Part shown: positions 1 to 5,699 of the stretch, piece by piece
Position numbering within the stretch: position 1 is the first letter of the stretch
Layout of the letters: every line of letters begins with the position of its first letter
From: CBDCOD01 sp965219665
GTDB lineage: Bacteria; Pseudomonadota; Gammaproteobacteria; CAKMZV01
Direction: 5' to 3'
NCBI GenBank assembly: GCA_965219665.1
Contig: CBDCOD010000004.1
Location: 1 to 9,070 of the forward strand
Length of the DNA: 9,070 nt
Position numbers and translations under genes: made by a program
Notes under the pieces: model-generated
Told to the model about the DNA's origin: nothing
Database searches by the model: none
The model's input: the letters and a program-made list of their open reading frames with translations, nothing else

Positions 1-628
1 GCTCCCAATCTGCTTCTGAATCGTCTGCTAATTGAAAAAAATCATCTAAATTATTGTATGCAATAGTCTCTGAATCTATCCATGCCCCTGTAACACGACG
101 TAACTGAATTTCTGCTTGGGTGATAATACCAGTAAGACCCATCCCTCCAATCGTTGCTTCAAACCAATCCCTATGTTCAAGCGCATTACAGTCTATACGC
201 TGGCCATCAGTGCACGCTAACGATAGTTGTTTAATGTGATTACCAAATGAGCCATACATGTGGTGGTTTTTACCATGCACATCATTTGCAATAGCACCAC
301 CTACCGTCACCATTTGCGTCCCGGGCGTAACAGCCAATGCCCAGCCCCGATGGATAGTCAACTGCTGAATATCACGCAACAAAACACCAGATTCACAGAC
401 CAGGCGCCCTGTAGTCTCATCAAATGCAATAAAACGATTTAGACCTGTAGTAAGCCATAACAAGCCATCAGGATTCAAGCAGACATCACCATAACTGCGC
501 CCCATACCATATGCCAAACCTAAGCAATCTTGTGTAATGGCTTCTTTGAATTTTTTTTCATCATGATTAAGCAGTATTACATCATGCAAATCAGTGGTTA
601 AACGTCCCCAAGAACAAATTTTTTTCAT
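1..628 (-). CDS. FAD-binding oxidoreductase, DprE1-like (C-terminus beyond left edge)
   Basis: This is the N-terminal 209 codons of an FAD-linked oxidase of the VAO/BBE fold; the frame is open to the left edge. Visible motifs are GMGRSYGD at residues 41-48 (FAD-contacting loop), TPGTQMVTVGGAIANDVHGK at 101-120 and GGMGLTGIIT at 161-170, all typical of DprE1-type enzymes. DprE1 oxidises the 2'-hydroxyl of decaprenylphosphoryl ribose, and DprE2 then reduces the ketone to the arabinose epimer. The start at 628 is well supported: AGGAG lies 4 bases upstream, and the ATG overlaps the stop of the GtrA gene as ATGA, implying translational coupling. Its place after a UbiA-type phosphoribosyltransferase and GtrA supports a role in making a lipid-linked pentose donor. 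The exact substrate is inferred, and the substrate-binding half is outside the window. Confidence 0.85.
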   Translation of the reverse strand, partial: MKKICSWGRLTTDLHDVILLNHDEKKFKEAITQDCLGLAYGMGRSYGDVCLNPDGLLWLTTGLNRFIAFDETTGRLVCESGVLLRDIQQLTIHRGWALAVTPGTQMVTVGGAIANDVHGKNHHMYGSFGNHIKQLSLACTDGQRIDCNALEHRDWFEATIGGMGLTGIITQAEIQLRRVTGAWIDSETIAYNNLDDFFQLADDSEADWE

Positions 629-1026
629 ATATTCTCCTGACGGAAAACATAACGCTTATCTAGGAAATACTTCACGGTATAGCCAATGGATAAGCCAATG
701 ATACCACCTAAATAGCGCATTTCTTTGCTTGCAAATAAGTAATGAAAACCAAATTCAACCCCCCAAAATATCATGGTAGTAATCACACTCATAAACACAT
801 ACAGGACAAAAACGTGTATATTTTTCGCAATACCCTGAGCGTAGAAGCAAAAAATATAACGCTTATCTAAAGCATACTTCAATCCTAAACCAACAACTGT
901 ACCTACAGCAATGGCGACAAAAATACCGTAAGTACCGCCGTATAAGCGAATCATAATATCCTGTGCTCCAATATTTGCAACAGTTGCTGCTATAGCAAAC
1001 CCAATATAGCGATGGATGACTCTCAT
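625..1026 (-). CDS. GtrA-family membrane protein
   Basis: This is a 133-residue integral membrane protein with four predicted membrane spans arranged as two similar halves. Each half ends in the same signature: LKYALDKRYIF at residues 49-59 and VKYFLDKRYVF at 118-128. That internal duplication and the KY.LDKRY.F motif are characteristic of the GtrA family, and the length is usual for it. Members are proposed to move polyprenyl-phosphate-linked sugars across the inner membrane or to assist the transferases that use them; a GtrA-like protein also accompanies the mycobacterial arabinogalactan genes. It lies 27 bp after the HAD-UbiA gene and overlaps the next gene by 4 bp, so it is almost certainly in one operon. 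The ribosome site is poor (GGAGTGAGAG placed rather far upstream). Translocation of the lipid-linked pentose is inferred from context. Confidence 0.85.
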   Translation of the reverse strand: MRVIHRYIGFAIAATVANIGAQDIMIRLYGGTYGIFVAIAVGTVVGLGLKYALDKRYIFCFYAQGIAKNIHVFVLYVFMSVITTMIFWGVEFGFHYLFASKEMRYLGGIIGLSIGYTVKYFLDKRYVFRQENI

Positions 1027-1053
1027 TTTGGAACGTAGCTCTCACTCCAAATT

Positions 1054-2439
1054 TTATAACACAATAAGTGCCAAAAAGCATGCTATGCTAAGGATGCACA
1101 ACCAACTTACCTTGTCCTTAATTGCATACAGCACCGGATCAATTTTTATCTCTTGACGATTAGCACGCAGCCACATCATGCTAACCCAATATAACAGCAC
1201 AATATTAACACCCCACAACCACGGACTACTTTGGTAGTTCAACTCTGCTTCCAAACTATTAATATACAGTGCTGCTATCAAAACAGACAATAATGCGCCC
1301 CCAATCCCCAGCATTTGTAGAACAGGCACATCTTGTAATGAATAGCCTCTACCCGACAATGCCTTGCTTGTTACCACTAAGTCAGAAAACCGCTTCAAAC
1401 ACGCCAGACTAAAAAACAAAGCAACTGAAAAAGCAATGAGCCAGTTGGATGTAACAATCCCCGTTGCTGCTGAACCTGCAATAATGCGTATTGTGTATAG
1501 GATAGACAAAACAATCACATCCAACATAACTACTTTTTTTAGAGCAAAGGAATATGCCAAGGCAATAAACATGTATAACAGTGCTACCCATAAGAACATT
1601 GTATTAACCATGAGAGCAAGAGCCATACTAACCACAAACAAAGCGCCACCTAATATACTAGCCACAGGTATAGAAACCATACCACTTGCCAAGCCACGAT
1701 GACGTTTTTCTGGATGATTACGGTCGCTGTCTAAGTCTAGGATATCATTGAGCAAGTACATACTGGATGCTAAAAAGCAAAAGGATATGAATGCAACTAT
1801 GGCTGAATAAAATACCTGCTCACTAAAAAAACGAAAGCCTAAAACCAGAGGCACAAATAGAAGCGCATTTTTAGCCCACTGGTGCCAGCGTATTGCTGAT
1901 AATAGCGCGCCAAATGTATTAGACTGCCACTGTGCCAAAGGCATTATCTTTTTATTGGGTAAATACCCACAACTATAAGCCTGCTGTGCAGCCTGCCACG
2001 TTGGCACATCTGCCTTGCTATTTCCTATGTAGTCAAAGGCTTGAGTGTGTTGCTGCAACCAAACAACCTTCTGCCCTCCCTGCATATTTACATCAGTAGT
2101 GCCAACTGCTAACGCAAAACCACCTATTTGTTGTGCTATACGATCCACTAAAATTTGGTGCGAAGCACTAATAAGAACTACAGGCATTGTTTGCTGGCGT
2201 AACCACTTTAATAAGGGCTCATTTAGCGGTAAAGCCGCAAAATCAATATAATCTACAGTATGTTTTGCCAACTGCCATTTGAGATACACAATACCGCGCA
2301 ATAACCAAAAAGGCACCCACAGCAGCATCCACGCCCTATGCCTCAAAAGTCGCGCTATACACTCATACAATAAATCACTACGTAATAGCGTTCCATCTAG
2401 ATCGACTGCTATCACGTGCTGGTTCTTGTATTGACTCAT
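1054..2439 (-). CDS. HAD-phosphatase / UbiA-prenyltransferase fusion (decaprenyl-phosphate phosphoribosyltransferase-like)
   Basis: This 461-residue protein has two domains. Residues 8 to about 165 form a HAD-type hydrolase: motif I DLDGT with D13 and D15, motif II serine in LISAS near 91, and motif IV GNSKADVPTW at 139-148 with D144. Residues from about 180 form a UbiA-superfamily membrane transferase, opening with RWHQWAKNALLFVPL and carrying the Mg-binding motif NDILDLDSDRNHPEKRHR (N231, D232, D235, D239, H242, K245), then KRFSDL at 349-354 and several further membrane spans. The HPxKRxR signature matches enzymes that move 5-phosphoribose from PRPP to polyprenyl phosphate. The fused HAD domain could then remove the 5-phosphate. 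The gene heads the leftward operon with GtrA and the DprE1-like oxidase. No clear Shine-Dalgarno precedes 2439, but HAD motif I begins at residue 13, so a much later start would break the domain. Confidence 0.85.
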   Translation of the reverse strand: MSQYKNQHVIAVDLDGTLLRSDLLYECIARLLRHRAWMLLWVPFWLLRGIVYLKWQLAKHTVDYIDFAALPLNEPLLKWLRQQTMPVVLISASHQILVDRIAQQIGGFALAVGTTDVNMQGGQKVVWLQQHTQAFDYIGNSKADVPTWQAAQQAYSCGYLPNKKIMPLAQWQSNTFGALLSAIRWHQWAKNALLFVPLVLGFRFFSEQVFYSAIVAFISFCFLASSMYLLNDILDLDSDRNHPEKRHRGLASGMVSIPVASILGGALFVVSMALALMVNTMFLWVALLYMFIALAYSFALKKVVMLDVIVLSILYTIRIIAGSAATGIVTSNWLIAFSVALFFSLACLKRFSDLVVTSKALSGRGYSLQDVPVLQMLGIGGALLSVLIAALYINSLEAELNYQSSPWLWGVNIVLLYWVSMMWLRANRQEIKIDPVLYAIKDKVSWLCILSIACFLALIVL

Positions 2440-3001
2440 AACAGACTATACTATGGGATTTATAAGCTAATTTCCTCAGTATTGTATCAATCGCAAATAA
2501 CAATAATTTATTGTCATAGGAATCATCAGAATACAGGCAAGCATACTGAGTGTACTAAAACGGCATTGTACCTTAGTTGCAAAAAACCAACCATCATGTG
2601 ACACTACAGGTATATTTACAAATAACCGGGGCATATTGATTTAAAGCAGAAAATGTTACAAACTATCGACACACCATTTTGCACGAGTGTGCTACCTATT
2701 TCTCAAGAGTGGACACTTGACATAATCGCGGTGAGATTTACCATATTAGGAATATAGTCACAATATAAACCCTAAAAATATCCAAAATATAGGAAAACAT
2801 CCAATTTTTACAGCAATTTTACTGCTTTCACATAGCATCCAGCCTCTACAAAGCCATAACACATAAGAAATTAATGCGATTGTCTATCTCTCCTTCCTTT
2901 TTCATATAACAAAGGAATGTACAGTGGCGTTAAATGATAAATTTACGCTACAAATCTAAAGGGCTGATCAGTCGTCCCTCGCTCAAAGATTTCACAAATG
3001 A
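2440..3001. other. AT-rich intergenic region between envelope operon and cassette array
   Basis: No convincing gene lies in these 562 bases. It must contain the promoter for the leftward operon, but no strong sigma-70 pair stands out on the minus strand. A perfect palindrome ACAATAA-T-TTATTGT is at 2500-2514, and a small hairpin TTCCTTT/AAAGGAA with a 10-base loop is at 2894-2917. A consensus TTGACA at 2717-2722 faces the array, but its best -10 match (CATATT, 2742-2747) is spaced 19 bases away. The sequence TGGCGTTAAAT at 2925-2935 resembles the R' end of a cassette site and GCCATAAC at 2853-2860 could be its partner, but the stem between them is poor. No integrase gene or recognisable attI is present. 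Confidence 0.5.
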
Positions 3002-3154
3002 CGCTTGCGCGGCAGTGTTTAACGACGTTGCGGCTTATCACCCTGCTTGTTTTCACCGCGCAAGCGCGGCTTAACAAGGCGGTAAGCAGCAGACCAACCC
3101 GCGTGCTAAAATGCAACATCTCATCAAACGGGTTGGCGCTGACCCGCAACGTCG
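3002..3154 (+). mobile_element. Gene-less mini-cassette, copy 1 (left end truncated)
   Basis: First of three copies of the same ORF-less cassette. From 3002 to 3154 it aligns without gaps to copy 3 (5547-5699, constant offset of 2545) with only a handful of substitutions. Left of 3002 the similarity stops: the roughly 11 bases that should complete the cassette up to its GTT boundary, and so the left arm of the hairpin seen in copy 3, are replaced by unrelated sequence. CGCTTGCGCGG at 3002-3012 is the exact reverse complement of CCGCGCAAGCG at 3056-3066. This broken edge is the left border of the recognisable array. Confidence 0.75.
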
Positions 3155-3160
3155 TTATAG
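3069..3160 (+). repeat. attC site of mini-cassette copy 1 (92 bp)
   Basis: R'' box GCTTAAC (3069-3075) fits RYYYAAC and the site ends in GTTATAG at 3154-3160. The perfect inverted pair CCAACCCG (3094-3101) and CGGGTTGG (3129-3136) encloses a loop of about 27 bases. The same 92-bp site recurs at 4407 and 5614. Confidence 0.8.
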
Positions 3161-3172
3161 CTAAAGAGAGTC

Positions 3173-3745
3173 ATGGATTACTTATCACTATTCAGGATGC
3201 CAACCCCGATGAAAATCACGGGAATGTCTTCAAGCATCACAAAATCATTTATAAATTCAATTATTCCGATAATTGTTCCAACAAATGAGCAAGTGAAAGA
3301 AGCATTGGACATCCTTGGCATGGATCACGATAACTTTCAATGCGCCTACTGTGGTGCTACTGCTTCGGAGTGGGATCACTTACGGTCCTTGGTGCTTAAT
3401 AAAAAGCCAACTGGTTATATTTCCGAAATCCACAATTTAGTTCCCGCTTGCGGTAAGTGCAACCAATCAAAGGGCAATAAGCCCTGGCATTCTTGGATTA
3501 CAAGCTCTGCAAAGCTATCGCCAAAAACAAGGGGGGTGCCAGACCTTAATCAACGCATCGAAAAGTTGCATAAATATGAGGCATGGCAGGAACCAACAAA
3601 AGTCGATTTTGAGTCTGTGGTTGGAAAACAAAAATGGAAGCAGCATTGGGCTAACTGGGAGTCGGTGCAAAATACCATGCGTCAGGCCCAAACGCTGGCA
3701 ACTGAAATCAATCAAACAATAGCAAAAGCATATGCAAAGCTATAA
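3173..3745 (+). CDS. HNH endonuclease domain protein
   Basis: This 190-residue protein carries a zinc-stapled HNH nuclease centre: CAYC (C57, C60), then W-D-H (H69) as the first catalytic segment, then H-N-L-V-P-A-C-G-K-C-N-Q-S-K (H87, N88, C93, C96, N97) with the second Cys pair. This is the usual order in HNH proteins of the McrA/phage-nuclease type, which cut DNA with one metal ion. Residues 1-40 and 110-190 match nothing I recognise; the C-terminal part is charged and helical and may bind DNA or a partner. The start at 3173 is chosen because AAAGAGAG lies just upstream and the first base of the cassette is only about 18 bases before it; M9 and M13 are alternatives. The stop codon lies inside the following attC R'' box. 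A restriction or anti-phage role is plausible but not shown, and no methyltransferase accompanies it. Confidence 0.8.
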   Translation: MDYLSLFRMPTPMKITGMSSSITKSFINSIIPIIVPTNEQVKEALDILGMDHDNFQCAYCGATASEWDHLRSLVLNKKPTGYISEIHNLVPACGKCNQSKGNKPWHSWITSSAKLSPKTRGVPDLNQRIEKLHKYEAWQEPTKVDFESVVGKQKWKQHWANWESVQNTMRQAQTLATEINQTIAKAYAKL

Positions 3746-3814
3746 CAAAGTAATCAACTACGCGCCTGCGGCGGCGGACGCTCGTACCTCGCGCCGGTTA
3801 TTGCAGCGTTAAAC
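3740..3814 (+). repeat. attC site of the HNH cassette (75 bp)
   Basis: R'' box CTATAAC (3740-3746, one or two departures from RYYYAAC) and R' box GTTAAAC (3808-3814, exact GTTRRRY) flank a GC-rich imperfect palindrome with GCGCC-type arms. The stop codon of the HNH gene (TAA, 3743-3745) is part of the R'' box. Confidence 0.75.
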
Positions 3815-3835
3815 ACAAAAGGAGAATTAAGTAGC

Positions 3836-4282
3836 ATGAAAAAAGAGCAAGAGTACGCAGGATTCTGGATTAGATTTGGAGCATTTCTAATCGATTTAGT
3901 GATAATAACTATCGTTTCGGGTGTCCCACTTTCGTTTATTTATGGCGAAGAATATTGGTTTGGTGAGCAGATCATCCATGGTTTTTGGGATGTGCTGCTG
4001 GGTTATATTGTTCCCATTGTTGCAACAATATGGTTTTGGCTGCGCTTTCTCGGTACACCAGGAAAAATGGCAACGAGACTAAAAATCGTTGATGCAAAAA
4101 CTGGAAATAAACTTTCTCTGGGGCAAGCTATAGGTAGATACTTTGCCTATATCCCAGCAATGTTACCCTTGGGTCTGGGGTTTATCTGGGTTGGTATAGA
4201 CAAAAAAAAGCAGGGTTGGCATGACAAATTGGCTGGCACTGTTGTCATTAAAGAATCAGAACCAGTAAAATTTGAAGAATAA
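3836..4282 (+). CDS. RDD-family membrane protein
   Basis: This 148-residue integral membrane protein belongs to the RDD family. It shows the first signature R-FGAFLID (R13, D20) at the start of span 1, the central GTPGKMATRLKIVDAKTG segment at 73-90, and the closing GWHDKLAGTVVI with D130 at 127-138. Hydrophobic spans lie at about 14-36, 50-71 and 102-120. RDD proteins have no single agreed function; some have been linked to ion or solute transport. The RBS is AGGAG at 3820-3824, somewhat distant from ATG 3836. The gene fills its own cassette: the preceding boundary is 3808/3809 and the next attC begins two bases after its stop. It is the only cassette here with no obvious link to nucleic-acid attack. 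Confidence 0.85.
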   Translation: MKKEQEYAGFWIRFGAFLIDLVIITIVSGVPLSFIYGEEYWFGEQIIHGFWDVLLGYIVPIVATIWFWLRFLGTPGKMATRLKIVDAKTGNKLSLGQAIGRYFAYIPAMLPLGLGFIWVGIDKKKQGWHDKLAGTVVIKESEPVKFEE

Positions 4283-4283
4283 G

Positions 4284-4376
4284 GTATAACAATCACATGC
4301 ACTCGGACAGCAAAAAGCGCCGCTCCTCGTTCCTCGTCGCTCTGCTTTTTGCCGCCGGTGATTTGCGTCGTTAAGC
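4284..4376 (+). repeat. attC site of the RDD cassette (93 bp)
   Basis: R'' box GTATAAC (4284-4290) and R' box GTTAAGC (4370-4376, exact GTTRRRY). The stem is clear: AGCAAAAAGC near 4309-4318 pairs with GCTTTTTGC near 4344-4352. The loop is extended by CTCCTCGTTCCTCGTCG. Confidence 0.8.
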
Positions 4377-4492
4377 ACTGCCGCTTGTTTTCGCCGCGCA
4401 AGCGCGGCTTAACAAGGCGGTAAGCAACTGACCAACCCGCGTGCTAAAATGCAACATCTCATCAAACGGGTTGGCGCTGACCCGCAACTACG
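4371..4492 (+). mobile_element. Gene-less mini-cassette, copy 2 (122 bp, internal deletion)
   Basis: Complete cassette from cut point to cut point with no ORF. Against copy 3 it lacks exactly 42 bases, those lying between two GCTTG direct repeats (5548-5552 and 5590-5594 in copy 3), with one GCTTG kept at 4383-4387. The deletion removes the right arm of the front hairpin. The reading frame that is open through this element in copies 1 and 3 meets an in-frame TGA here near 4429, which shows it is not a gene. Confidence 0.8.
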
Positions 4493-4498
4493 TTAGAG
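4407..4498 (+). repeat. attC site of mini-cassette copy 2 (92 bp)
   Basis: R'' box GCTTAAC (4407-4413) and GTTAGAG (4492-4498), with CCAACCCG and CGGGTTGG arms as in copy 1. It differs from copy 1 at only a few bases, including CTACG instead of GTCG just before the cut point. Confidence 0.8.
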
Positions 4499-4504
4499 GC
4501 AAGC

Positions 4505-5056
4505 ATGGATTTAGACTTTGATACATTCGATAGAATAGAGAAAGATTTTGATTCTTTATTTCATTTGCTCTCAATCACTCAAAAACAAATTCACGACAAA
4601 TTGGAAGAGCATGCCGACGGTAAAGTATTAAAAGGTAACGAACTTGTTGGGTGGCTCGGTGAGATTTATACAAAAATCATTTGTAATGGTTATTTAGTAG
4701 ATGATAGCTATGAACATGATGTTGAGACAGACAACGATAAAAAAAATTCCGTAAAAACTAGAAAAGGCACAAATAGTGGCTGGCAAAAAACTAGCGCCAT
4801 CCCCAAAATAGAAGGCGAAGAATGCCCTACTCATTTAATGTTCGTTCATTTAAATGACAATTATTCGGTTAATTCAATGTGGCTATATCCGTGGCAAGAC
4901 CTTTTTGAAAATAACAGATTTAAAAAGCATATAGTTCGAGGTAATTTCAGGTCATATTACATGTCTGTAAACCCTAATAATGATGGAGAGTACAAAATAT
5001 ATGGGAAATATCATAAGAATAGCAATTATTTACTTTGTCGTAGCATATTTCGTTAG
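4505..5056 (+). CDS. Uncharacterised protein, possible PD-(D/E)XK nuclease-like fold
   Basis: This 183-residue soluble protein is not one I can name. After a charged helical N-terminus (1-40), the pattern GNELVGWLGEIYTKIICNG at 44-62, then HDVETDND at 71-78 and NSVKTRKG at 81-88, resembles the helix-acid-strand core of PD-(D/E)XK restriction-like nucleases. E46 or E53, D72 or D76 and K84 would be candidate active-site residues. If so, the usual acidic or Gln residue two before the lysine is Ser82, which is atypical. The later part (MWLYPWQDLF at 125-134, HIVRGNFRS at 142-150) is strand-rich. The ATG follows GAGGCAAGC, and the preceding cassette cut point is only 12 bases upstream. Its 3' end overlaps the next gene, and three genes share this cassette, so they probably act together. 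Nuclease function is a guess from motif shape. Confidence 0.6.
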   Translation: MDLDFDTFDRIEKDFDSLFHLLSITQKQIHDKLEEHADGKVLKGNELVGWLGEIYTKIICNGYLVDDSYEHDVETDNDKKNSVKTRKGTNSGWQKTSAIPKIEGEECPTHLMFVHLNDNYSVNSMWLYPWQDLFENNRFKKHIVRGNFRSYYMSVNPNNDGEYKIYGKYHKNSNYLLCRSIFR

Positions 5057-5261
5057 TTGGTGGCCTTTTGAAAAATATGAATTGCATAAATACTATAAAG
5101 ACCCCATATCCCCTGCTGCGGTTCTTATGGGTGGAACTTATGCTGGTGTTGTTGATGAGTTTGAAACTTTAGACGAATGCATTGAAACCAAAGCAGAAGT
5201 TGAAAAAGATGATGCAGCAATTGGTTATACCAACTCGCTCTTTAAATGTGAGAAAAAATGA
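5001..5261 (+). CDS. Small single-span, probably periplasm-facing protein
   Basis: This 86-residue protein has one N-terminal hydrophobic segment (IIRIAIIYFVVAYFVSW, about 4-20) followed by a polar domain. The polar part holds just two cysteines, C60 (DECIET) and C83 (FKCEKK), which could form a disulfide if it faces the periplasm. I do not recognise the family. The frame also opens at 4980, but ATG 5001 is preferred because GGAG at 4985-4988 lies upstream of it and translation then starts directly before the membrane segment. It overlaps the upstream gene by about 56 bp in another frame and the downstream gene by 4 bp (ATGA), so the three genes are coupled. Confidence 0.65.
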   Translation: MGNIIRIAIIYFVVAYFVSWWPFEKYELHKYYKDPISPAAVLMGGTYAGVVDEFETLDECIETKAEVEKDDAAIGYTNSLFKCEKK

Positions 5262-5482
5262 TGTTAGGTAGTATTATTCAAAGTATTGGCTTAATTTTAG
5301 ATATTGTAGGCGTACTTATGATTGCTGACTTTCTAAGAAAAAAAGAGTACTATGATAGCTCCCCTTATGGCACTTCAACCAACACTTCGGAACTCCTTAC
5401 AAATTTAGCCAATGCTCCTCGTAGAGGAACATATTTTTTGATTACAGGTTTCATCGTCCAATTAGTAGGAGTATGGTTATAA
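5258..5482 (+). CDS. Small two-span membrane protein
   Basis: This 74-residue protein has hydrophobic segments at about 4-24 (IIQSIGLILDIVGVLMIADF) and 57-74 (GTYFLITGFIVQLVGVWL), joined by a polar loop with KKE and PRR charges. The start ATG at 5258 overlaps the stop of the previous gene; an adjacent ATG at 5261 is equally possible. It is the last gene of a three-gene cassette, and the attC starts 3 bases after its stop. No family assignment is made. With the preceding single-span protein it could form a membrane partner or immunity component for the soluble nuclease-like protein, which is an inference from coupling only. Confidence 0.65.
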   Translation: MMLGSIIQSIGLILDIVGVLMIADFLRKKEYYDSSPYGTSTNTSELLTNLANAPRRGTYFLITGFIVQLVGVWL

Positions 5483-5485
5483 GAA

Positions 5486-5541
5486 ACCTAACAATGCACT
5501 CCAGTGGACGGCTACGCCGCCGCTGAGTTTAGTCGTTAAAT
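5486..5541 (+). repeat. attC site of the three-gene cassette (56 bp)
   Basis: A textbook short attC: R'' ACCTAAC (5486-5492, exact RYYYAAC) and R' GTTAAAT (5535-5541, exact GTTRRRY). Inner arms CAGTGGACGG and CCGCCGCTG pair with one bulged A and a G-T pair. Confidence 0.9.
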
Positions 5542-5571
5542 ACTGCCGCTTGCGCGGCAGTGTTTAACGAC
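5532..5571. repeat. 18-bp inverted repeat at the front of mini-cassette copy 3
   Basis: GTCGTTAAATACTGCCGC (5532-5549) and GCGGCAGTGTTTAACGAC (5554-5571) are reverse complements apart from one T-G position, separated by the four bases TTGC. The left arm includes the cassette cut site, so the right arm is an inverted copy of it. No T-run follows, so this is not a typical intrinsic terminator. Confidence 0.85.
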
Positions 5572-5699
5572 GTTGCGGCTTATCACCCTGCTTGTTTTCA
5601 CCGCGCAAGCGCGGCTTAACAAGGCAGTAAGCAACTCACCAACCCACGTGCTAAAATGCAACATCTCATCAAACGGGTTGGCACTGACCCGCAACGTCG
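5536..5699 (+). mobile_element. Gene-less mini-cassette, copy 3 (164 bp, full length)
   Basis: The most complete copy of the ORF-less cassette. In order it has an 18-bp inverted repeat built on its own left end (5532-5571), a second inverted pair CGCTTGCGCGG (5547-5557) / CCGCGCAAGCG (5601-5611), a short GC hairpin CCGCGC-AA-GCGCGG (5601-5614) abutting the R'' box, and then its 92-bp attC. The two large pairings share bases and so are mutually exclusive. An open frame across it encodes nothing recognisable and is broken in copy 2. Confidence 0.8.

Noticed and set aside
1364..1702. A 112-codon plus-strand frame
   Set aside because: It is antisense to the UbiA membrane domain and is a shadow of that gene.
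2416..2601. A 61-codon plus-strand frame at the start of the intergenic region
   Set aside because: It begins inside the 5' end of the HAD-UbiA gene on the opposite strand, has no convincing Shine-Dalgarno site and shows no domain-like sequence.
2717..2747. A sigma-70 promoter facing the array (TTGACA with CATATT)
   Set aside because: The -35 is perfect, but the -10 matches only four of six bases and the spacing is 19. AT-rich DNA gives such matches by chance, so it is not listed as a feature.
2853..2935. An eighth attC, GCCATAAC to TGGCGTTAAAT
   Set aside because: The outer four bases pair, but the interior lacks a continuous stem and the first box departs from RYYYAAC. It may be a relic but is not supportable as a site.
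3105..3112. An extended -10 (TGCTAAAAT) inside the 92-bp attC loops as a cassette-borne promoter
   Set aside because: No acceptable -35 lies 16-18 bases upstream in any of the three copies, and the motif sits in the hairpin loop.
2943..3149. A 68-codon minus-strand frame over the same attC
   Set aside because: It lies within non-coding repeat DNA on the wrong strand and has no ribosome site or recognisable protein character.
2998..3288. A plus-strand frame (96 codons) across mini-cassette copy 1, with a similar frame at 5573-5785 in copy 3
   Set aside because: Both are read through attC DNA. The shared peptide arises only because the DNA is repeated, and copy 2 has an in-frame TGA near 4429. 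The frames also run out of phase into the real downstream genes.
5532..5571. Front hairpin of mini-cassette copy 3 as a rho-independent terminator
   Set aside because: The stem is strong, but no U-run follows on either strand and the left arm is the recombination end itself.
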